The notes below the pieces were generated by a model. The model did no database searches, was not told the origin of the DNA, and worked only from the letters and a program-made list of their open reading frames with translations. The translations under genes and the position numbers were made by a program. From Deltaproteobacteria bacterium (GTDB lineage: Bacteria; Myxococcota_A; Polyangia; HGW-17): DNA of 5,218 nucleotides. Location of the stretch: positions 1-5,218 of the forward strand of contig QKIM01000327.1 in NCBI GenBank assembly GCA_003249585.1. Reading direction: 5' to 3'. Of this stretch, positions 1 to 4,636 are shown one piece after another; positions within the stretch are counted from its first letter, which is position 1, and each line of letters starts with the position of its first letter.

Positions 1-1
1 C

Positions 2-811
2 ACCCCCATTCCCAAGAATTTCCGAAAGCAGTTGGAGGAGTTCTCTTCCTATGACATGAGGTCTCTGGGTAGGGGGAGGTTCCTCCTGTGGCCCCGGGAA
101 TACGATGCGGTGCAACCGTTCTATCTTTTTGATCTCGCCTCCGGTGAGCTTGAACGGATCGTGCCTCGCGGAGCCCACGGCAAGATCCGGAGGATCCTGG
201 GAGTCGTGGACGGAGGCAGGGATACGCTGCTGGTGCTCCACGAGCCCGCGGATCGGATCAAGGAGCTCCCCCGCGGGCACACCCTCCTGTTGGAGCGCTT
301 CTCTCTGGATGGCGAGCTCCGGCCCACCTGGGACCGGCAGGCGCCGCCCCCCGGTTTTTGGAAAAAGGTCGGCGCTTTCTTCAGTGATGGGATCGACGGC
401 GCCGCCTTCGAGGAGACGGGGCATTATCCCCTGTCCGTCCCCAATGAGGTGCTGCTCGAGCCGGGAGCCCCGGGAGAGGGAGCCTTCCTCCTGCGAAAGG
501 GGCAGGTGCTCCCGCTGAAACCCGAGGGGCAATGCGGTGAGCGCTTCGGACTCAACGGGGTCCGGCGGATTCTGGGATTTGCCGAGAACGGCGCGATCGT
601 CTACTCCGGGAAATCTGACGGCGCCGGTACCTATGCGGTGCGCATCCGTGAGGCCGGCGGCGAAGAGCGGGTCGTCCCCGACACCGATCACAGTGAGGAT
701 GGCAAGATCTTCTTTGACGGTGAGCGGATCCACAACCTGGGCGATCAGGAGCACTTCACGGTCGTGTCCCTCGAGGGGGAGACGCTGCTGACACAGATCG
801 GCGAAGATTGA
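2..811 (+). CDS. Unrecognised beta-propeller-like protein, C-terminal part (5' truncated)
   Basis: The reading frame is open from base 2 to the TGA at 809-811, giving 270 visible residues. TTG 32 and ATG 56 are in frame, but neither has a well-spaced Shine-Dalgarno; GGAGGAG at 34-40 lies 15 bases before ATG 56. I therefore treat the gene as entering from the left. The protein is rich in short alternating hydrophobic strands and turns such as YLFDLASGELERIV. It also carries an internal repeat: RRILG at visible residues 63-67 and again at 188-192, each followed by a small-residue turn and a beta strand, then by a second strand ending in a glycine turn (SLDGEL, EAGGEE). This pattern suits blades of a beta-propeller, but it is structural inference only. 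No catalytic motif, membrane segment or cysteine cluster is visible. It converges on the DHH-like gene with a 16-bp gap. The function is unknown; the plus-strand frame choice is fairly sure. Confidence 0.7.
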   Translation, partial: TPIPKNFRKQLEEFSSYDMRSLGRGRFLLWPREYDAVQPFYLFDLASGELERIVPRGAHGKIRRILGVVDGGRDTLLVLHEPADRIKELPRGHTLLLERFSLDGELRPTWDRQAPPPGFWKKVGAFFSDGIDGAAFEETGHYPLSVPNEVLLEPGAPGEGAFLLRKGQVLPLKPEGQCGERFGLNGVRRILGFAENGAIVYSGKSDGAGTYAVRIREAGGEERVVPDTDHSEDGKIFFDGERIHNLGDQEHFTVVSLEGETLLTQIGED

Positions 812-827
812 GCGCGGTCGGGGCAGA

Positions 828-1973
828 TCAGGAACTGGCGTTTCGGCGCAGGAAGGCCTTGAGGATCTCGAGGATCGCTTCGGTACACGGCGGCACCGCC
901 GGGCGGCTGCCCCCGGCGCTGTGGCGGCCGCCAAAGGTCATGCCGAAGCGCGGCGAGATCTTCTCGTTGAGTTCGTCGAAGAGGGGCAGAAGGGGCAGAT
1001 CCTTGAGGGCTCGAATCTTGTACTTCACATTCTTCCCCGAGGGGTTGCACAGCAGAAGGAGGGAGCCTCGCCTGGGGCGCGTACGGCGGATGTACCGGTA
1101 GAAGTAGGCGTTCTCCGTGGTCTCGGGCGGCTGCATCCAGAGGATGCCCTCCTCCTCGTGGAGCAAGCCCTCTCGCTCCCACTGTCCAAAGCGGGCGACC
1201 TTCTCTTCGAGAAACGCCCGCTCCCTTCGGGCGAATTCGGCAACAACCCCGGCGTCTCCGGAAGTGTCGCGGTTTCCAAGCCAGCGGCCGAGAGCGGGGA
1301 TCCAGCGGGTGAGCGCTTCGCTGAAACGGGCGGTCCCGTATGGTGGGGAGGGGGTCCCGAGACGCTGGGCCTTGACCATCTGCTCGATGGCGAGCCCTCC
1401 GAAGAAGGCGTCGAGAATCCGATCGTCGTGGCACTCCAGCACGTGATCGTTGACCAGGGCAGCCTGCGCGAGGATCCCGCCAACATCCTGGAGATAGGCG
1501 CGGTCCGCTGCGTGCTGCGCGAGATGGAGGGAGAAGGCGATGTCCTGATCCTCATGGTTGGCCAGATACTGCGCACCCTGCACTCGGCCGAGCACGTCGT
1601 GTCGGCCGCCTTCATGGAGCCCAAGCAGCCATCGGCGGACCAGCGGAGTGGTGCTCATGCGGTTGAGGTCGGGGATGGCGTAGTGGTGGTCGACGTGGAA
1701 GACCAGGCGGTCCGAAGGAGCAGGGGCTCCCTCATAATCGACCCTGAAGCAGTTGCCGTCATGGACGTTGCGCCACCGGTCGGCGGGGCCGTGGAGGTTG
1801 AAATCAAAGAGCAGGACATCACCCTGCTCGAGGAGCTGTGCCTCGGCAGCCAGGAACCCCGCCGCGGAGAGATAGTCCCGGTGGCAGTAGAACCCATCGG
1901 GGGTCACTTCCACGACGTCGGCGTGGCGCGGATGCACCAGGGCGGCGAGGATGTCGGGATGCAGCGGGCTCAT
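828..1973 (-). CDS. Divergent DHH/DHHA1-type phosphoesterase (predicted)
   Basis: A 381-residue protein with ATG at 1973-1971, preceded by GGAAGAG (1980-1986) at 6 bases. Seen in the sequence: a strand ending in Asp (VLLFDF, D57), then FHVDHHYAIPD with the D95-H96-H97 signature, then NHEDQDIAFS (residues 139-148). Near the C-terminus a strand-rich stretch (LLLLCNPSGKNVKYKIRA) leads to GGRHSAGGS (348-356). In the DHH family an Asp motif, the DHH motif and a later Asp motif bind two metal ions, and a C-terminal DHHA1 domain carries a GGGHxxAAG substrate-binding loop. The order and spacing here fit that plan. Known members cleave short oligonucleotides, cyclic-di-AMP or pApA, 3'-phosphoadenosine phosphates, or polyphosphate; I cannot choose between these. 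Oddities: no classical N-terminal HxDxDG motif I (the nearest candidate is HRD at 31-33), and the DHHA1 loop has Arg in the third position. It has no signal peptide, so it should be cytosolic. The antisense frame is long, but only this strand gives recognisable motifs. Confidence 0.68.
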   Translation of the reverse strand: MSPLHPDILAALVHPRHADVVEVTPDGFYCHRDYLSAAGFLAAEAQLLEQGDVLLFDFNLHGPADRWRNVHDGNCFRVDYEGAPAPSDRLVFHVDHHYAIPDLNRMSTTPLVRRWLLGLHEGGRHDVLGRVQGAQYLANHEDQDIAFSLHLAQHAADRAYLQDVGGILAQAALVNDHVLECHDDRILDAFFGGLAIEQMVKAQRLGTPSPPYGTARFSEALTRWIPALGRWLGNRDTSGDAGVVAEFARRERAFLEEKVARFGQWEREGLLHEEEGILWMQPPETTENAYFYRYIRRTRPRRGSLLLLCNPSGKNVKYKIRALKDLPLLPLFDELNEKISPRFGMTFGGRHSAGGSRPAVPPCTEAILEILKAFLRRNASS

Positions 1974-2071
1974 GGAGATCTCTTCCGTTTGCGTTGGGAG
2001 GGCACCCCATGGGGGCGCTCCTGTGTCGACTGTAGCAGAGGGGCGCGGGAAAGTACACGTTGGCCCTGTCT

Positions 2072-2104
2072 TTTATCGCAGATCTCGTCCGGTGGATTTT
2101 CCAA
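2072..2104 (-). promoter_or_regulatory. Weak promoter candidate for the DHH-like gene
   Basis: On the minus strand TGCGATAAA (2080-2072) resembles an extended -10 element (TGn followed by GATAAA, four of six matches to TATAAT). A TTGGAA box (2104-2099) lies upstream, but its spacer is 21 bases instead of the usual 16-18, so the -35 assignment is doubtful. The site is about 100 bases upstream of ATG 1973, and the TTGGAA box overlaps the 14-bp palindrome. A protein bound at the palindrome could therefore affect polymerase binding. The call is by pattern only. Confidence 0.25.
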
Positions 2105-2115
2105 CTGTACAGTTG
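2102..2115. repeat. Perfect 14-bp palindrome, possible operator
   Basis: CAACTGTACAGTTG reads identically on both strands, with no spacer between half-sites. It lies about 130 bases upstream of the DHH-like start, next to the promoter candidate, as expected for a dimeric repressor or activator site. The CTGT and ACAG half-sites recall part of the E. coli LexA box, but the 8-base spacer of that box is absent, so I do not call it a LexA site. A perfect 14-mer palindrome is unlikely to arise by chance in a gap this short, but only one copy is present in the window. Confidence 0.45.
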
Positions 2116-2129
2116 CCGCCGCCAGGCGG
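2116..2129. repeat. Short inverted repeat beside the palindrome
   Basis: CCGCC (2116-2120), a 4-base loop, then GGCGG (2125-2129) can form a 5-bp GC stem. It directly abuts the 14-bp palindrome. There is no T-run on either side, so it does not look like an intrinsic terminator. In GC-rich DNA a stem this short may be accidental. Confidence 0.25.
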
Positions 2130-2269
2130 ACCTCGCTCCGTCGGGGCTGTGTTTTGCACCCTTCGTCCTCTCGTCGGCCTCCACCCGGGGTGTTCCCTGA
2201 GACCGGTGCTGGTCGTGCGGTCGTGGGCGTGGCATGCTCTGAAGGCGCAGCGCGCGTCGGTGAGGCGGA

Positions 2270-3673
2270 TTAGCGGCGGCGGCGAAGGCGGGACCAGGCA
2301 AAGGCCGAGATCAGGACCAGAGAGCCGAGGAGCCCGAGCACATAGGGAATGGGAGAGCCGAATCGGCTCCGCGGGAGTGTCTGGGGCTCCGGCTCGTTCT
2401 CCATCTGGGCGGGTGGGGATTCTTTTGGGGGAACCGGGAGCTTTGGGGCGGAGGGCGCGACGTGGAGCCCCTTGCGGTGTTCCGACAGCACCTCGATGCG
2501 CGGGTTGTCGCCGTCTCGGACCTTCTTGATGGTGAAGAAGTCGATGAGGGAGCCGTCGCTGTGGTGAGCCGAAAACTCTACGGTGTCTCCCTGGACGTTG
2601 AGTCGGCAGTAGTGGTATGTCGGCTCGGCAAGGATGGAGAAGGGCTTGTGCGTGCGCACGAAATAGGTGGGCGCGCCACCGCCGCCCGTGACGATGTAGT
2701 TGAGCCCGTCCACACGACCCCGCTCGTAGATATGGTCGTGGGCGGCGAAGGTCATATCGACGCCGAAGCGCCGCATGTCATCCACAAGCCCCGCCTCGTG
2801 GATGCCCTGGTGGGGACCGTGGGGCCCCGAAGTGTAGGGGCTTTGGTGAACAAAGACGAAGATATGCTTCACTTTTGCGTCGAAGGCCGTGGCCTGGAGC
2901 TGCTCACGGAACCACTTGGCCTGGCGGCTCCCCACGAAGGGCTTGTTGGTATCCAGGAAGAAGAAGCGGCTGTTGCCCCAGACGAAGCTGTAGACGAGCT
3001 CCTTCTCCGGGCCATCGGTGGGGAGGGCGAAAAATCGTCGCCAGTGGGCAAGCCCTCCCCCGGCGAAGGCGTTCTCGTGGTTCCCCACCACAGGGAAAAG
3101 GGGAATCCGCTTCATCAGGGGGGCCTCGATGCGGAGAAACCTTATGTAATTGGCTTTGTCCGCCCCATCTGCGGTGAGATCTCCGGTGTTTATGAAAAAT
3201 GAAGCGGCCTCCACAGTCATGGCCTTGATGATGTTGCGGTGGGCCTGGTGTCCGTTTCTGTTATCCCCGAAGACCAGAAAGGAGAAGGGGGTGTCCGTCC
3301 CCGGCGCGGTCTCTACGGTCCCGGCCCAGACCCCCTGGATGGACTCTACACGATAGGCATACCGGGTCTGCGGGCTGAGCCCCGTGAAGCGGACCTCGTG
3401 GTGGCGAGAGGGGCCCGAGGTGAGCGTGTGTTCAACACCCGTGGAGGCTGCGGTGAGCTTGATGACGCACTTCTCGTAGGTGGGGGTCTCCCACAGGAAG
3501 GAGAGGGCGGTTTTGGTCACGTTCTGCACGTAGGGTGAGCGCTCGAGGTATCCCACCACGAGCCCCCCCTTTTTGGGGTCCTTGCCCTTGAGCCCTCCCG
3601 AGGTGGGTGGGAGGGGGACAGTCCTGGTCTCCGACTGGGACATGAGGGTAAAGAATAGGAGAACATACGGCAT
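2270..3673 (-). CDS. Calcineurin-like metallophosphatase with FnIII-like domain and C-terminal anchor
   Basis: A 467-residue protein of the purple-acid-phosphatase-like group. Residues about 38-123 form an N-terminal fibronectin-III-like domain, with the hallmark GLSPQTRYAYRV (98-109). The metallophosphatase domain follows in order: GDNR (D137), GDL (D165), GNHE (N198-H199), VH (H276) and AHDHIYER (H312, H314), which together supply the residues for a two-metal centre. The GDxxY tyrosine of true purple acid phosphatases is replaced by Ala168, so it should not be a genuine purple enzyme; its substrate is unknown. The C-terminus has a Pro/Glu-rich linker (about 407-438), one hydrophobic helix (about 444-460) and an RLRRRR tail, which predicts an enzyme held on the outer face of the membrane. 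The N-terminus has a short hydrophobic stretch (VLLFFTLM) but no basic residues before it, making a weak signal peptide. An in-frame stop at 3691-3689 rules out a longer start. It lies 15 bases after the AMP nucleosidase gene and is probably in one operon with it. Confidence 0.88.
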   Translation of the reverse strand: MPYVLLFFTLMSQSETRTVPLPPTSGGLKGKDPKKGGLVVGYLERSPYVQNVTKTALSFLWETPTYEKCVIKLTAASTGVEHTLTSGPSRHHEVRFTGLSPQTRYAYRVESIQGVWAGTVETAPGTDTPFSFLVFGDNRNGHQAHRNIIKAMTVEAASFFINTGDLTADGADKANYIRFLRIEAPLMKRIPLFPVVGNHENAFAGGGLAHWRRFFALPTDGPEKELVYSFVWGNSRFFFLDTNKPFVGSRQAKWFREQLQATAFDAKVKHIFVFVHQSPYTSGPHGPHQGIHEAGLVDDMRRFGVDMTFAAHDHIYERGRVDGLNYIVTGGGGAPTYFVRTHKPFSILAEPTYHYCRLNVQGDTVEFSAHHSDGSLIDFFTIKKVRDGDNPRIEVLSEHRKGLHVAPSAPKLPVPPKESPPAQMENEPEPQTLPRSRFGSPIPYVLGLLGSLVLISAFAWSRLRRRR

Positions 3674-3683
3674 ATCCAGAGCG

Positions 3684-3690
3684 CCTCTTC
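3684..3690 (-). promoter_or_regulatory. Ribosome binding site of the phosphatase, overlapping the upstream stop
   Basis: GAAGAGG on the minus strand lies 10 bases before ATG 3673 and shares bases with the TGA stop (3691-3689) of the AMP nucleosidase. This geometry favours re-initiation by ribosomes finishing the first gene, so the two proteins may be translationally coupled. It also supports ATG 3673 as the start. Confidence 0.6.
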
Positions 3691-4462
3691 ACTCGAACCG
3701 CAGGTGGCGCACGGTCTGCTTGCTCTCGATGAGCTGGCGGAGGCTGTCGATCCCAATGGCCACGTGCTGCTGGACGAAGTCGCGGGTGATGAGGGCGTCG
3801 CTCTTCTCGGTCTTCACTCCCGAGGAGATCATGGGCTGATCCGAGACGAGCAGGAGTGCCCCCGACGGGATCCGGTTGTGGAACCCCACAGTGAAGATGG
3901 TGGCCGTCTCCATGTCTATCCCCATGGCGCGGGTTGTGGTGAGGTAGTCCTTGAAGGTCTCGTCATGCTCCCAGACACGCCGGTTCGTGGTGTAGACGGT
4001 GCCGGTCCAGTAGTCCAGATTGTGCTCCCGTATGGTGGTGGAGATGGCCTTCTGGAGGGCAAAGGCCGGCAGGGCTGGGACCTCCGGCGGGAGGTAGTCC
4101 CCGGAGGTCCCTTCTCCGCGAATGGCAGCGATGGGAAGGATGAAGTCTCCCAGCGCCGTCGTGGATTTGAGGCCGCCGCACTTGCCCAGAAAGAGGACGG
4201 CGCGGGGTTCGATGGCCGACAGCAGATCCATGATGGTGGCCGCGTTTGCGGAGCCCATGCCGAAATTGATCATGGTAATGGAGTCGGCCGTGGCCGTCGC
4301 CATGGCCTTGTCCCTGCCCTCGACCTCAACACCCCCGAGCTCGGCGAAGATGTCGAGGTAGTTGGAGAAGTTCGTAAGAAGGATGTACTTTTCGAAGGCT
4401 TCCAGATTTTTTCCCGTGTATCGCGGGAGCCAGTTCTGGACGATCTCGGTCTTGGAATTCAT
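3689..4462 (-). CDS. amn: AMP nucleosidase, short form (EC 3.2.2.4)
   Basis: A 257-residue member of the nucleoside phosphorylase/nucleosidase superfamily. The known reaction of this family is hydrolysis of AMP to adenine and ribose 5-phosphate in the cytosol, an adenylate-removal and salvage step. Visible motifs are WLPRYTG (11-17), INFGMGS (65-71), LFLGKCGGLK (90-99), GDFILPIAAIRGEGTS (105-120), YTTNRRVWEHDE (157-168), GIDMETATIF (181-190; E185 in the ribose-binding position) and LLVSDQP (204-210; D208 in the position of the catalytic Asp of this fold). The length matches the short Bacteroidetes-type enzyme; E. coli Amn is about 484 residues with an extra N-terminal regulatory domain, absent here. 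The frame stays open far upstream to 5191, but that part is antisense to the kinase. ATG 4462 with AAAGGA (4468-4473) five bases ahead matches the family N-terminus. It is the first gene of a probable two-gene operon and diverges from the kinase. Confidence 0.95.
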   Translation of the reverse strand: MNSKTEIVQNWLPRYTGKNLEAFEKYILLTNFSNYLDIFAELGGVEVEGRDKAMATATADSITMINFGMGSANAATIMDLLSAIEPRAVLFLGKCGGLKSTTALGDFILPIAAIRGEGTSGDYLPPEVPALPAFALQKAISTTIREHNLDYWTGTVYTTNRRVWEHDETFKDYLTTTRAMGIDMETATIFTVGFHNRIPSGALLLVSDQPMISSGVKTEKSDALITRDFVQQHVAIGIDSLRQLIESKQTVRHLRFE

Positions 4463-4476
4463 GAGGATCCTTTCGG

Positions 4477-4494
4477 GAGGGCCTTGAGACCCTC
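4477..4494 (-). promoter_or_regulatory. Leader hairpin just ahead of the amn ribosome binding site
   Basis: Read on the minus strand, GAGGGTC, loop TCAA, GGCCCTC form a 7-bp stem that includes one G-T pair. The stem ends 3 bases before the AAAGGA ribosome binding site (4468-4473) and begins a few bases after the predicted transcript start. It could protect the 5' end or limit ribosome access. It has no T-run and so is not a terminator. It is too small to be a known riboswitch class. Confidence 0.4.
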
Positions 4495-4505
4495 TTCGGT
4501 GGCAC

Positions 4506-4534
4506 AGTATATCACGACCCGAGCGGCATCGCCA
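4506..4534 (-). promoter_or_regulatory. Probable amn promoter with extended -10
   Basis: On the minus strand TGATATACT contains TATACT (4511-4506; five of six matches to TATAAT) preceded by TGn, the extended -10 pattern. Seventeen bases upstream is TGGCGA (4534-4529), a poor -35. This is consistent with extended -10 promoters, which depend less on the -35. A start around 4499 would give a leader of about 36 bases containing the hairpin. Confidence 0.55.
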
Positions 4535-4573
4535 TTTCCGCGGCTGGGGCGCTCCCGGGCACGAAAAATTCCT

Positions 4574-4602
4574 ATTCAGGGGCCAGCGCCGTCTGGTATA
4601 AC
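4574..4602 (+). promoter_or_regulatory. Probable histidine kinase promoter with extended -10
   Basis: TGGTATAAC contains TATAAC (4597-4602; five of six matches to TATAAT) with TG one base upstream, the extended -10 pattern. The -35 region around 4574-4580 (ATTCAGG) is weak. A start near 4609 would give a leader of about 28 bases before TTG 4637. It faces away from the amn promoter, with about 95 bases between the two -10 elements. Confidence 0.55.
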
Positions 4603-4623
4603 GTCCCGTGGACCGACCCACCG

Positions 4624-4629
4624 AAGGAG
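4624..4629 (+). promoter_or_regulatory. Ribosome binding site fixing the TTG start of the kinase
   Basis: AAGGAG lies seven bases before TTG 4637. The frame is open further upstream without a better start. The next in-frame ATG (4676) has no comparable site and would remove part of the N-terminal helix. This makes TTG the preferred start. Confidence 0.7.
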
Positions 4630-4636
4630 CACTGTT

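Larger units (their letters stand above)
1974..2269. other. Gene-free intergenic region between phosphatase and DHH-like gene
   Basis: These 296 bases lie downstream of the metallophosphatase stop and upstream of the DHH-like start, both on the minus strand. Reading frames across it on both strands translate to Arg/Pro/Ser-rich sequence without motifs and look like GC-driven shadows. It holds a perfect 14-bp palindrome (2102-2115), an adjacent 5-bp inverted repeat (2116-2129), a weak minus-strand promoter candidate and a short GGTCGTG direct repeat (2211-2217 and 2219-2225). I see no hairpin followed by a T-run that would end the phosphatase transcript, so read-through into the DHH-like gene is possible. 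The length compared with the other gaps suggests regulation or a separate promoter for the DHH-like gene. Confidence 0.6.

Noticed and set aside
811..900. Terminator between the convergent genes at 811 and 828
   Set aside because: The 16-bp gap has no hairpin, and nearby stems such as GCG with CGC are too short and lack a T-run.
2102..2115. LexA-type SOS box
   Set aside because: The E. coli box needs CTGT and ACAG separated by 8 bases; here they abut. No SOS gene follows.
2200..2230. GGTCGTG direct repeats and GACC/GGTC stems as a regulatory array or terminator
   Set aside because: Only two short copies, no T-run and no regular spacing; within chance expectation for GC-rich DNA.
921..2273. 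Long plus-strand frame of 450 codons
   Set aside because: It is antisense to the DHH-like gene across most of its length and shows no recognisable motif. The opposite strand has DHH and DHHA1 motifs. Long shadow frames are common in GC-rich DNA.
1819..2301. Minus-strand frame of 160 codons covering the intergenic gap
   Set aside because: The translation is Arg/Pro/Ala-rich with no motif, overlaps both neighbours out of frame and lacks a credible ribosome binding site.
2462..3202. Plus-strand frame of 246 codons
   Set aside because: It lies wholly antisense to the metallophosphatase, whose catalytic motifs are intact on the other strand.
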